A DNA stretch of 42,490 bases from Kitasatospora sp040298565 (lineage in GTDB: Bacteria > Actinomycetota > Actinomycetes > Streptomycetales > Streptomycetaceae), in contig NZ_JBEPAK010000023.1 of the NCBI RefSeq assembly GCF_040298565.1, forward strand, positions 1-42,490. Direction: 5' to 3'. Below are positions 1-7,587 of this stretch, in pieces. The position numbers and the translations under genes were made by a program. The number at the start of each line of letters is the position of its first letter. The first letter of the stretch is position 1. A model generated the notes under the pieces. The model worked only from the letters and a program-made list of their open reading frames with translations. It searched no databases and was not told the DNA's origin.

Positions 1-104
1 GCAGCATGGAACAGATCTACCCCACCCACGATGAACTTCCGCCCACCGCATGACCGTTGGCATGCGACCGCTCCACCACATCAAGGGACACGACCACCAG
101 CTCC
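1..104 (+). other. Sequence upstream of the CRISPR array (probable leader side)
   Basis: No repeat unit is found here, so the array really begins at 105. By repeat orientation this is the leader side. It is not noticeably A/T-rich, unlike many type I-E leaders. One frame (3-53) runs open from the window edge to a TGA and could be the last 16 codons of a gene starting outside the window, but it matches no family I know. Confidence 0.35.
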
Positions 105-1042
105 GTCGGCCCCGCGCTCGCGGGGGTTGCTCCAGCGCCGGGACCTCCTGAGGATGGTCGTCCTCGTCGGCCCCGCGCTCGCGGGGGTTGCTCCGCGCTC
201 GACCGGCTGATGGCCGTCGGGCCCCAGTCGGCCCCACGCTCGCGGGGGTTGCTCCGGCAAGGTCATCTTCGCGAGCGGCAACGAGGGGTCGGCCCCGCGC
301 TCGCGGGGGTTGCTCCGTGTACGCGGCGTTGCAGCCGATGATCGAGCTGTCGGCCCCGCGCTCGCGGGGGTTGCTCGGAGTTCACCGTCGACGCGGCGGG
401 CGGCGTGTCGGCCCCGCGCTCGCGGGGGTTGCTCCCGCGGATTCCGCCCCGAAGAACAGCGGCGGCCGTCGGCCCCGCACTCGCGGGGGTTGCTCCCGCA
501 CCATCTTCGCGACCGGGCGGGCCCGCTGGTCGGCCCCGCGCTCGCGGGGGTTGCTCCGATCCATTCCTGTGCGGACAGCCCATCACCCGTCGGCCCCGCG
601 CTCGCGGGGGTTGCTCTCGGGGTGTCACGCTCCGTGCGTGCCCCGGGGGGTCGACCCCGCGCTCGGGGGTTGCTCCCGCGGACGCCGCGCAGGCCTGGGC
701 GCTCAACGAGTCGGCCCCGCGCTCGCGGGGGTTGCTCTGACTCCCGGTACTGGCCCGGGTGCGGGTCCGCGTCGGCTCCGCGCTCGCGGGGGGTTGCTCC
801 CTGCCGGGCGGCGGCCGGATCGACCCGGTCACGTCGGCCCCGCGCTCGCGGGGGTTGCTCTCCGGCGTTGATCCGGTAGGCGCCTCCGTTCAAGTCGGCC
901 CCGCGCTCGCGGGGGTTGCTCCGCCCACGCCGCCGATTGCCGCGCGATCCCGTGGTCGGCCCCGTGCTCGCGGGGGTTGCTCCTCCACGGTGTGGCTGAC
1001 CGCCGAGGAGGCCGCGTCGGCCCCGCGCTCGCGGGGTTGCTC
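105..1042 (+). CRISPR. Type I-E-like CRISPR array, 16 repeats and 15 spacers
   Basis: Repeats start at 105, 166, 227, 288, 349, 407, 468, 529, 589, 650, 710, 771, 833, 894, 955 and 1016. The unit is 28 nt (29 in most copies, ending CC), begins GTCGGCCCCGC, ends GCGGGGGTTGCTC and contains a CCCCGC/GCGGGG hairpin. Spacers are mostly 32-33 nt, giving a 61-bp period. The layout matches E. coli-type I-E repeats (CCCCGC stem, 3-prime handle), so crRNA is read from the plus strand with the leader at the left. Several repeats are degenerate: 227 and 468 carry G-to-A changes; 650 lacks 2 nt and has an A; 771 has an extra G; 955 has a C-to-T; the last (1016) lacks a G. Indels lie in the right half, as expected at the old trailer end. 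No cas gene is in the window, so activity cannot be judged. Open frames through the array are artefacts of the repeat. Confidence 0.97.
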
Positions 1043-1509
1043 AGTTTCGGAGCGATCGTCTCCCAGCGCGCGGTGGACCCCGACCGCCTGGCAAACCGAG
1101 CATCCCCCTCGGCAAGGCCTGACACACGGCAAGAGCCCCGGCCGGCGAGCGGCCAACCGATCACCGCTGCAGGGCTGCAGGGCTGCACCCGAACGGGGCC
1201 GGCTCGGCGGCCAGGGCTCCATTCGCCGAGCGCACACTCCCTCGCCGAGGAGGGAGCAACGTGCCGTTCCCAGGCCCGGCGCAGCCCTCGTTCTCGCCAC
1301 CATGCCAAAGAACATCGAGAGCACCCGGCACAAGCTCAAGCGCCTGGTCAGCCCCGGCGTCCTCATCGAGCCCGAGACCGGCGTGGTCGCGCGGCACCGC
1401 CCAAGCAACTCCGCACCACCAGCCCACCGGGCACAAGTCGACGGCTGATCGGTGACACGACCTGGATAGTGGATTGCGTGGCCACTACAGAGACACCGAG
1501 AGTCGGCGG
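1043..1509. other. Array trailer and intergenic region without a supported gene
   Basis: No confident gene here. Near 1166-1180 there is a short CTGCAGGG tandem. An ATG frame at 1302-1448 (48 codons, starting MPKNIEST) looks somewhat protein-like and basic, but it has no good ribosome site at the right distance and no recognised family; it may be a remnant. The region may be decayed DNA between the array and the acetyltransferase. Confidence 0.4.
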
Positions 1510-2052
1510 ATGCGTGATCTGGAGCTGACCGACGGCGATCTCACCCTGTCGCCCCTGAACCTGGTCGATGTCAGCGCCCACCTGGCCGGCGAGGACGACC
1601 TCCTGGTGCGCTGGTTGAACGGCGGGGCGGGCACTCGGGCCAGCACTGAGAAATACGTGCGTCACTGCCTGGACCAGTGGGCCACCGAGGGACCGCTGCG
1701 TGCTTTCGGGATCAGAGTGGGCGCCGAGCAGACCCTCGCGGGAACGATCGACCTCCGGTTCGCGATGCCCGGTCTTGCCGCTTGGCAGGTGAACATCGCC
1801 TACGGCCTCTACCCCTCCTGGCGCGGGCGGGGCCTGGCGACCCGCGCGGTCCTGCTGGTCTGCCGGTACGCGGCAGGCGAAGGAGCAGATCAGGCAGTGA
1901 TCCAGGTGGCTCCGGACAACCCGGGCTCGGCCGCGGTCGCCCGAAGGGCCGGCTTCACCTGCGTCGAGCAAGCCCTGGACGCGCACGGCAACCGGTTCGA
2001 CCGGTACGTCCGCGCCCTGCACCGCGAACCAGCCCGCGATGCCGACCGCTGA
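1510..2052 (+). CDS. GNAT family N-acetyltransferase
   Basis: A 180-residue single-domain GNAT protein that would transfer an acetyl group from acetyl-CoA to an unknown amine. The acetyl-CoA pyrophosphate-binding motif is visible as a WRGRGLATRA segment about two thirds along, following the usual beta-4 strand (VNIAYGLYP). After it comes the typical APDNPGSAAVARRAGF segment, which is beta-5 plus the helix that positions acetyl-CoA. The chosen ATG at 1510 is preceded by a purine-rich stretch; a TTG at 1474 would add 12 residues but lacks a ribosome site. Length fits the RimJ/RimL-like subgroup (about 170-190 residues), so the substrate could be a protein N-terminus or a small amine. It is separated by about 115 bases from the next GNAT gene and is probably not tightly coupled to it. 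Confidence 0.85.
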   Translation: MRDLELTDGDLTLSPLNLVDVSAHLAGEDDLLVRWLNGGAGTRASTEKYVRHCLDQWATEGPLRAFGIRVGAEQTLAGTIDLRFAMPGLAAWQVNIAYGLYPSWRGRGLATRAVLLVCRYAAGEGADQAVIQVAPDNPGSAAVARRAGFTCVEQALDAHGNRFDRYVRALHREPARDADR

Positions 2053-2167
2053 CAGCGAGCGGGAACCGGCTCGCGCACACGGTCCGGAGCCGAAACCCCG
2101 TGGACGGCGCGGGGACCGGCTTGCTGGAATGGGGCACGGCCGCTGTCGGAGTCGAAGGGATGCGGCG

Positions 2168-2656
2168 ATGACCGAGATCAGGCTGCACCTGTCGGTGCGC
2201 GGCCTCACCGAGGCGGACCTGCCGTCCTGCGGCTGGGCCGGCTCCCCCAAGCACGTGCGCGAGCTCGTCCACCAGATCCGCCGTGCCGAGGCGGGCGAGG
2301 TCGACTACCTGGCGGTGTGCACGCGGGCCGGGCTCCCGGTGGCGGTCGGCGGCGTCGACTATACGGTCACGCCCGGCGCCGGCACGCTCTGGCAACTCAG
2401 CGTGCACCCGGCCCTGCAGTCCTGCGGGATCGGCACGCTGCTGATCCGCTCCGCCGAGCAGCGGATCGGCGCCCGGGGCCTGACCCGCGCCGAACTCGGC
2501 GTCGAGGAGAGCAACCCGCGCGCCCGCGCCCTCTACGAACGCCTGGGCTACCGGGCCTACGGCCGCGAGCTGGACTCCTGGGACGTGGAGGCCGAGGACG
2601 GCTCGCTCCAGCGGTACGAGACGGTGTGCACGCTGATGCGCAAGAACCTGGCATGA
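2168..2656 (+). CDS. GNAT family N-acetyltransferase, coupled to the next gene
   Basis: A 162-residue GNAT acetyltransferase. The core motif reads LWQLSVHPALQSCGIGTLL, the beta-4 strand followed by the Q-x-x-G-x-G acetyl-CoA loop. A later VEESNPRARALYERLGY segment is the standard beta-5/alpha-4 element with the conserved Asn and Tyr. Start at ATG 2168; an in-frame extension upstream to 2039 has composition unlike a GNAT N-terminus and was rejected. Its TGA overlaps the start of the following nucleotidyltransferase-like gene (ATGA arrangement), implying co-translation and perhaps a shared substrate. Acetyltransferase plus nucleotidyltransferase pairs recall aminoglycoside-modifying enzyme types, but nothing here identifies an antibiotic substrate. 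Confidence 0.85.
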   Translation: MTEIRLHLSVRGLTEADLPSCGWAGSPKHVRELVHQIRRAEAGEVDYLAVCTRAGLPVAVGGVDYTVTPGAGTLWQLSVHPALQSCGIGTLLIRSAEQRIGARGLTRAELGVEESNPRARALYERLGYRAYGRELDSWDVEAEDGSLQRYETVCTLMRKNLA

Positions 2657-3399
2657 TGCGGGAGTTCGCGGCGTTCCTCGCCGAGGCGACGGCCGACCCG
2701 GCCGTAGTCGGGCTCGTCCTCAAGGGCTCCCGGGCCCACGACGGCATGACCACCCTCCACTCCGACCACGACCTCTACGTCATCCTCGCCGACGATGCGG
2801 CCAGCGAGCTGACGGCGCTCGACGGTTACCGCTCCGCGCGGCTCGACCTGGTCGTCACCACCCTGGAACGGTTCCGCCGGCCCGCCGACTGGGAGCGGTA
2901 CGCCATCGCCCGCTCCAAAGTGCTGCTCGACCGACGCGACGGGGAGGTCACCCGGATCGTCGCCGGGATGGGGCGGCTCGGCGACGAGGAGGCCTTCCGG
3001 TCCGGCGCCGCCCTGCTGGACGCCTACGCCAACGCGCTCTACCGCTCGGTCAAGAACCACCGCGACGGCAACCCGCTCGCCGGCCACCTCGACGCGGCCG
3101 CCAGTGTCGGATACCTGCTCGACCTGCTCTTCGCCCTGGACCGCCGACCCCGCCCCTACAACAAGTACCTGGCCTGGGAGCTGGACCGGTTCCCGCTGCC
3201 CGGCTGGGAGAGCGCCGCGCTGCTGGACACCGTCGCCCGGATCACCGCGACCGGCGAAGTGGCGCCACAGCAAGAGCTCTTCGCCCGCGTCGAGGCGGCA
3301 GCCCGGGCCGCCGGCCACGCGGCGGTGCTGGACGCCTGGGGCGAGGACCTGCTACTGATGCGGCCCCACCCGGACTCCCCGACCCACCAGACCTCCTGA
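2653..3399 (+). CDS. Nucleotidyltransferase-fold protein
   Basis: A 248-residue protein with the polymerase-beta-like nucleotidyltransferase signature near residues 23-45: GSRAHDG followed by SDHDLYVI, giving the paired metal-binding aspartates. A third candidate carboxylate follows in RLDLVV near residue 65. The remaining helical C-terminal region (VKNHRDGN, YNKYLAWELDRFPLP) resembles the substrate-binding half of aminoglycoside adenylyltransferase-like and DUF4037-like proteins. It would transfer a nucleotide from an NTP to a small molecule or protein. Two ATG codons occur in a row (2653, 2656); the first overlaps the upstream stop. Co-transcribed with the GNAT gene. Substrate unknown; a resistance role is possible but unsupported. 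Confidence 0.75.
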   Translation: MMREFAAFLAEATADPAVVGLVLKGSRAHDGMTTLHSDHDLYVILADDAASELTALDGYRSARLDLVVTTLERFRRPADWERYAIARSKVLLDRRDGEVTRIVAGMGRLGDEEAFRSGAALLDAYANALYRSVKNHRDGNPLAGHLDAAASVGYLLDLLFALDRRPRPYNKYLAWELDRFPLPGWESAALLDTVARITATGEVAPQQELFARVEAAARAAGHAAVLDAWGEDLLLMRPHPDSPTHQTS

Positions 3400-3483
3400 C
3401 CAGGGCCGACAGCCGCATCGGGCAGAGCTGCTCAGAGCGTCCTCAAGGTCTGTCCGGGGTACCGACAGCTCGGTACGACTGGA

Positions 3484-4080
3484 CTACTGCGCCCAGCGTC
3501 CCATGGTCGGCGCGATGCCGATCAGGCACTCGACGTCGGTCCGGAAGCCAACGAGGGCAAGGGCGGTCAGGCGCAGATGGCCCTCTAGGCAGACCAGGTC
3601 GTCATGCCTCTCGCCGACGAGGATGAGCGGAGGAAACCGCGCACCCCTGATGAGCGCGTGGGCTGCCTCGACGAACGGTTCGTTGGGCACGTCGAAGGCC
3701 CGGAGCCCCGCCCTGATGCGTGCGGCCGCGTCGGTCGGCCGGCGGCTGCCACCCGAAAGTTCGACCCAGTAGGAATACTCGAGGTAGCGCACGCCGGCTA
3801 CCTCGTCACTGGACAGGAGTGCCCTGGTCCACGCGACCTGAGGGGGGAAGTTCTCGAACAAGTCGCGGTTCTCGCCGTACCCGCGCGTCGCGGCGAGCAG
3901 AGCGCGACGTGCGACGTTCGCTCCAGCGTCGGAGAGGTCCGGATGCGTCAGCAACTGCTCGGCCTGCCCGGCTGCCGCCAGGTGGGACCGGAGGTTCTGG
4001 CCGAACCTCCGGCTGGACAGCTCGCCGCGCAAGAAGCAGGCGACCATCTCGTCCTCACTGCTCATACCCAGTACCCGCAC
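3484..4080 (-). CDS. Hypothetical protein with ParB-like EGHLRLTA motif
   Basis: A 198-residue protein. The segment LVCLEGHLRLTALALVG near the C-terminus resembles the G-H-R-x-x-A motif of ParB/Srx-like folds and recurs in streptomycete hypothetical proteins. No enzyme activity can be assigned. The start is uncertain: a frame open to 4146 exists, but GTG at 4080 is preferred because a TACGCT -10-like hexamer ends 7 nt before it, the geometry of a leaderless actinobacterial message. An internal ATG near 4065 is a third option. It is convergent with the upstream nucleotidyltransferase gene. Confidence 0.6.
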   Translation of the reverse strand: MRVLGMSSEDEMVACFLRGELSSRRFGQNLRSHLAAAGQAEQLLTHPDLSDAGANVARRALLAATRGYGENRDLFENFPPQVAWTRALLSSDEVAGVRYLEYSYWVELSGGSRRPTDAAARIRAGLRAFDVPNEPFVEAAHALIRGARFPPLILVGERHDDLVCLEGHLRLTALALVGFRTDVECLIGIAPTMGRWAQ

Positions 4081-4087
4081 GACCGTC

Positions 4088-4093
4088 AGCGTA
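4088..4093 (-). promoter_or_regulatory. Candidate -10 box of a leaderless promoter
   Basis: TACGCT on the minus strand, matching TAnnnT, with 7 nt to the proposed GTG start at 4080. The first transcribed base would be at or next to the start codon. No convincing -35 hexamer was seen. Confidence 0.4.
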
Positions 4094-4276
4094 GGATCGA
4101 TTTGCTTCGCCGGCACCACCCGGGCCGACCTGCCACTCGGCACCACCAGCCCGCCCCAATCCCGCTGGACGCGCGGCCCAGCGGCGACCGCAGGTGATGA
4201 ACGCCCGCACGCCGTCGGCTCTCACGGCTGAGCGCTGGCCGCGCTGGGCGAGTCGTAGGCGATCACGCCGCCATCG

Positions 4277-4354
4277 AACGCCGGTCCATTCAACACCGGC
4301 CCAGGCAACGCCGGTCCGTGCAACACCGGTCCACGCACCAACGCCGGTTTACAC
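4277..4354 (+). repeat. 15-bp tandem repeats, five units
   Basis: Units of the form AACRCCGGYCC plus 4 nt begin at 4277, 4292, 4307, 4322 and 4340 (the last after a 3-nt insert). Each contains the core CCGG, and alternate units read ACGCCGGT and ACACCGGT. They lie 140-215 bp upstream of the SDR start, a position where iterated operator half-sites would be possible. Confidence 0.8.
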
Positions 4355-4492
4355 CTTCCCACCCCCGCACGATCCCGTTCGCTGGACGGCACGACTTGTT
4401 CAGGAGTCCCTGGATGACCAATGATGATGATCAATCTTTGCTACTACCCGGTCCTACCGCATGTGCGTCGGACCCGACACCGGAGTTGCGCT

Positions 4493-5335
4493 ATGAAGAG
4501 TCTGCACCGCAAGGTCGCCGTCGTCACCGGGGCGACGAGCGGCATCGGCGCCCGCGTTGCGGAGGTGTTCGCCGCCGAGGGCGCCTACGTCGTCCTCGCC
4601 GGCCGTCGCGAGCAGGAAGGACAGCAGCGGGCCGCGGCACTGGGCGAGTCGGCGACCTTCGTACGCTGCGACGTTTCGGTCGAAGCGGACGTCGAGGCAC
4701 TGGTCGGCCACGCCGTCGAGCGCTACGGGCGGCTGGACGTCATGGTCAACAACGCCGGCGGGCCGGGGAACATGGCGTCGGTGACGGACTTCGACTCGGC
4801 CGTGTTCACCCGGACGCTGGCGGTCCATGTCGCGGGCGTCATGCACGGCGTCAAGCATGCCGGACGGCAGATGGTGGCGCAGCGCTCGGGCAGCATCATC
4901 AACGTGGCGAGCCTGGCGGGGAAGATCGCCGGCTGGTCCGGCCTGGACTATTCGACCGCCAAGGCCGCGGTTCTCCACCTCACCCGGTGCGCAGCGGTGG
5001 ATCTGGGTGAGCACGAGGTCCGCGTGAACAGCGTGTCCCCCGGTTTCGTGCCGACGGGCATCTTCGCCAAGGGTTCCGGCGCCGAGGCATCGGCGGCTGA
5101 CGCCACGGCCGCGTCAGTGGCCGAGGCGTTCAAGCCGCTGCTGGACTCCAGCCAACCGCTCCCCGGCACCGTTCGGACCGACGACATCGCCGCGGCTGTA
5201 CTGTGGCTCGCCGGCGACGCCAGCCGCCTGGTGACCGGCCAGGATCTGGCAGTCGACGGCGGCATGACGGCCGGACGCCCCGCCGCGGTCTCCCGGGCCG
5301 AACGGACCCGCATGCGCGACCTTCTCTCCTCCTGA
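4493..5335 (+). CDS. SDR family NAD(P)-dependent oxidoreductase
   Basis: A 280-residue classical short-chain dehydrogenase/reductase. It shows the N-terminal nucleotide-binding motif TGATSGIGARVAE (residues about 11-23), the NNAGG motif, the catalytic Ser (INVASLAG region), the YxxxK pair in YSTAKAAV and the PG motif in SPGFV. The C-terminus ends with the usual VTGQDLAVDGGMT. It would interconvert an alcohol and a ketone with NAD(P)(H); the substrate is unknown. ATG 4493 is chosen because GGAG sits 7 nt upstream; an ATG run at 4421 would add 24 residues before the Rossmann strand and is not needed. It stands alone, with tandem repeats upstream that might bear on its regulation. Confidence 0.9.
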   Translation: MKSLHRKVAVVTGATSGIGARVAEVFAAEGAYVVLAGRREQEGQQRAAALGESATFVRCDVSVEADVEALVGHAVERYGRLDVMVNNAGGPGNMASVTDFDSAVFTRTLAVHVAGVMHGVKHAGRQMVAQRSGSIINVASLAGKIAGWSGLDYSTAKAAVLHLTRCAAVDLGEHEVRVNSVSPGFVPTGIFAKGSGAEASAADATAASVAEAFKPLLDSSQPLPGTVRTDDIAAAVLWLAGDASRLVTGQDLAVDGGMTAGRPAAVSRAERTRMRDLLSS

Positions 5336-5384
5336 CCTTGCGGAAGCGCATCGCCCGGGCGTGGGCCGGCGATAGGGTCGGGAC

Positions 5385-6767
5385 ATGTGGGAGGAACTGG
5401 AGGCAACTGACTGGGCGACGCTGAAGGACAACTGCGGGTCCGCCGAGGATGTGCCCGCTCTGTTGCGTCAGTGCGCGGGACAGAATCTGCAGGACGTCGA
5501 CCACGCCGCATTTGAGCTCCTCAACCATCTGTTCCACCAAGGCGGTTGGATCTGCTCGGCTTCGTCGGCGGCGCTGCCCTTTCTCGTACGGTTGGCCGCG
5601 AGTCCGGACGTCCTGCTCTCGAGCCGCCGCGCGGTGCTGGAACTGGTGTCGAGGCTGGTGAGCGAGGCGGGGCGGGTCGCTGAGAGGTTCCTCGACCCCG
5701 GCTGGCGGCCGGCTTGGGAACGGGCGGTGCCGAAGGTGCTCCTCCTGCTCACCGACCCTGCTGCCGAAATCCGACGGGACGCAGCCCACATCCTCGGCGC
5801 CTGCGAGACCCGCGGTGAAGCCGTACTGTCTGCGCTGGTGCAGTGCTGGCGGTCGGAGGCCGATCCAGCGACCCGCCTGGACCTGATCCTCGCGCTCGGC
5901 CTGGCAGCCGGACGGGAACCCGCCGGCCCGCAGGCTGCCGAGGTCCTGGAACTGCTCCGCGACTTGCTCGACACGCCGGACGTGCAGATCCGCCTGGCAG
6001 CAGTGCACGCGCTCGCCCCGACTGATCCGAACCTTCCCGCACGACGAGCCGATCTCCTGCTGCAAGCAGTCCGCGACCCGAGCGTCGAGTTGTGGCGCCA
6101 CACCAGCTCGGTCAGTACCGATGTCACCGGTGTCCACCACTGGACCGCGAAGTTGTTCACCGAGCCGTTCCCCGCCTTCGCCCTCGGGCTCCTGCAGGAC
6201 CATTCCGACGTCGACCAGCGGGTCGGTGCACTGGCCCAGGCCGGAGGGTTGCTGGCGCAATGGCGCTCGGCGAGCACCGAACTCCTTCCCGCTCTCGCCG
6301 CACGGTTGGACGATCCTGCCCCCGAGGTCCGGTTCCGCGCGGCCGAGCTGCTGGCGTGCCTCGGCCCGGCCGCCACGGTTCACGCCGACGAGGTCGCCAT
6401 CCTGCTCGGCGACAGCGGCGCCCGGACCACCCGGAAGCGGGAGACCGTCGCCGAGGCCGCGTTGTGGGCGCTGGCTCGCATGAACGACCTACGCTGCATA
6501 CCAGCCCTGATCGAAGCGGCAGCCGCACCACGATCGGGCTTGGCCAGTGGTTGCAAGACCGTCGTCAGTTCCCCGCGACTCCGATCCCTGCCAGCGCGGT
6601 CGCTGCCGCTGTCCACCGCCGCACCTCCGCCCTGCGCAGCCGGGCGGCGAGCACGGCGCCCGCGAGGGCGCGTTGGGTGTCCGGGGACAGCACCGGACGG
6701 TGCCGGGCCGGCGTGTCCTCTCGGTACCCGGCTCGGCGCGGTCATGCTCCCGGTGCGATCCCGTTGA
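5385..6767 (+). CDS. HEAT-like repeat protein with a frayed C-terminus
   Basis: A 460-residue frame. Residues about 55-390 are alpha-helical repeats of the HEAT/PBS type: ALPFLVRLAASPD, VPKVLLLLTDPAAEIRRDAAHILG, LLRDLLDTPDVQIRLAAVHALA and LAARLDDPAPEVRFRAAELLA. Such solenoids bind proteins or nucleic acid; in streptomycetes similar genes lie near toxin/immunity loci, but no toxin is seen here. After about residue 390 (near 6540) the repeat pattern stops and a low-complexity Pro/Arg/Ala tail runs to the stop, as if the true C-terminus were lost by recombination or frameshift. The 3-prime end overlaps the convergent TetR gene by 26 bases. Its N-terminal domain is paralogous to the protein at 16039-16608 (shared DW, PALLR and LPFLxRLAAxPD). 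Confidence 0.75.
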   Translation: MWEELEATDWATLKDNCGSAEDVPALLRQCAGQNLQDVDHAAFELLNHLFHQGGWICSASSAALPFLVRLAASPDVLLSSRRAVLELVSRLVSEAGRVAERFLDPGWRPAWERAVPKVLLLLTDPAAEIRRDAAHILGACETRGEAVLSALVQCWRSEADPATRLDLILALGLAAGREPAGPQAAEVLELLRDLLDTPDVQIRLAAVHALAPTDPNLPARRADLLLQAVRDPSVELWRHTSSVSTDVTGVHHWTAKLFTEPFPAFALGLLQDHSDVDQRVGALAQAGGLLAQWRSASTELLPALAARLDDPAPEVRFRAAELLACLGPAATVHADEVAILLGDSGARTTRKRETVAEAALWALARMNDLRCIPALIEAAAAPRSGLASGCKTVVSSPRLRSLPARSLPLSTAAPPPCAAGRRARRPRGRVGCPGTAPDGAGPACPLGTRLGAVMLPVRSR

Positions 6768-7479
6768 TCACGCGGTCGAGCAGGCGATCGAAAACCGCCT
6801 TGGGGTTCTGGTTGCCGCTCGGTTCAGCCAGGGCCCGGGCGAGATGGGGATAGTTGCCGCTGGCGACGACGGAGTGAAGGTAGCGGGCCTGGGCGTCGAG
6901 GAGCTCACCGGGGGTCCGGCCGGTGGCTTCGACGGCGCGCTCCTGGGCGAGTTCGTACGACATGTGGCTGGCGACGAACCCGGTGAGGAGGGTGAAGGTC
7001 TCCAGCCGCGCCTGGGCGTCCAAGCCGGTCGGGGCGAGTGCGGCGAGCGCGTACTCCAGGACGGCGAGGACGTTCGGTCCGAGGGTCTGGCGGGTCGGTA
7101 GTGCGGCGGGCAGCCAGGGGTGGCGCCGCATGATGGCGCGTTGCTCGTGGGCGATCTGTCGAAGGTCGTGGCGCCAGTCCCCGGAGGGCTCGTTCGGCAG
7201 CTGGTGGTCGCCGCTCACCTCGTCGATCATCAGCTCCAGCAGTGTCTCCTTGTTGGGGACGTAGCTGTACAGGGACATCGTTCCGGCTCCGAGCCGGGCC
7301 GCGACCGCGCGCATCGTGACGGCGGCAAGCCCTTCGGTGTCGGCGATGGCGACTGCGGACGCGGTGATCTCGGCCCGACTGCGCGCCGGAGGCCTCCCCC
7401 GGCGCGGGCGTTCCGCTGCCGACCAGAGCGACTCCGGGTCCACGCCGGCCTGCGTCCCCGATGAATCCGTGCGGGCCAC
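6742..7479 (-). CDS. TetR family regulator of the divergent CocE-type hydrolase
   Basis: A 245-residue TetR/AcrR protein. The helix-turn-helix lies at about residues 33-80: ITASAVAIADTEGLAAVTMRAVAARLGAGTMSLYSYVPNKETLLE. The rest resembles the TetR_C_1 ligand domain (HPWLPAALPTRQTLGPNVLA). The GTG start at 7479 is chosen because a perfect GGAGGT site lies 6 nt upstream; an ATG at 7518 would add 13 residues and falls before that site. It probably represses both itself and the divergent hydrolase gene through the CGTAC palindrome at 7529-7541. The ligand is unknown but is likely an ester or amide related to the hydrolase substrate. Confidence 0.9.
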   Translation of the reverse strand: MARTDSSGTQAGVDPESLWSAAERPRRGRPPARSRAEITASAVAIADTEGLAAVTMRAVAARLGAGTMSLYSYVPNKETLLELMIDEVSGDHQLPNEPSGDWRHDLRQIAHEQRAIMRRHPWLPAALPTRQTLGPNVLAVLEYALAALAPTGLDAQARLETFTLLTGFVASHMSYELAQERAVEATGRTPGELLDAQARYLHSVVASGNYPHLARALAEPSGNQNPKAVFDRLLDRVINGIAPGA

Positions 7480-7528
7480 GGTGGCACCTCCCTGCTCCTG
7501 ACGCGTCCATCCAAGCATGGGCTATTCT

Positions 7529-7541
7529 CGTACATCGTACG
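7529..7541. promoter_or_regulatory. Palindromic TetR operator, CGTAC-N3-GTACG
   Basis: A perfect 5+5 bp inverted repeat in the gap between the TetR and hydrolase genes. A TATTCT hexamer (7523-7528) directly precedes it and could be the -10 of the rightward promoter, so a bound repressor would block initiation. Very similar short CGTAC-type operators are typical for this TetR subgroup. Confidence 0.65.
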
Positions 7542-7587
7542 GGAAGTGAGAGACTCGCTTACGCCCAGGAATCGAGGCACCGCTGTG

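Larger units (their letters stand above)
4081..4492. other. Divergent intergenic region
   Basis: Lies between the minus-strand hypothetical gene and the plus-strand SDR gene. It holds the candidate -10 at 4088-4093, the 15-bp tandem repeats at 4277-4354 and a GGAG ribosome site at 4482-4485. Small open frames across the repeats have no codon signature of a gene. Confidence 0.5.

Noticed and set aside
1302..1448. Small open frame after the CRISPR array (48 codons)
   Set aside because: No family match and no clear ribosome site; kept only as a possible remnant.
57..1528. Several long open frames on both strands across 57-1528, with repeated Arg/Gly/Pro motifs
   Set aside because: They are translations of the CRISPR repeats; the periodic SAPRSRGLL/NPRERGAD peptide pattern follows the 61-bp period.
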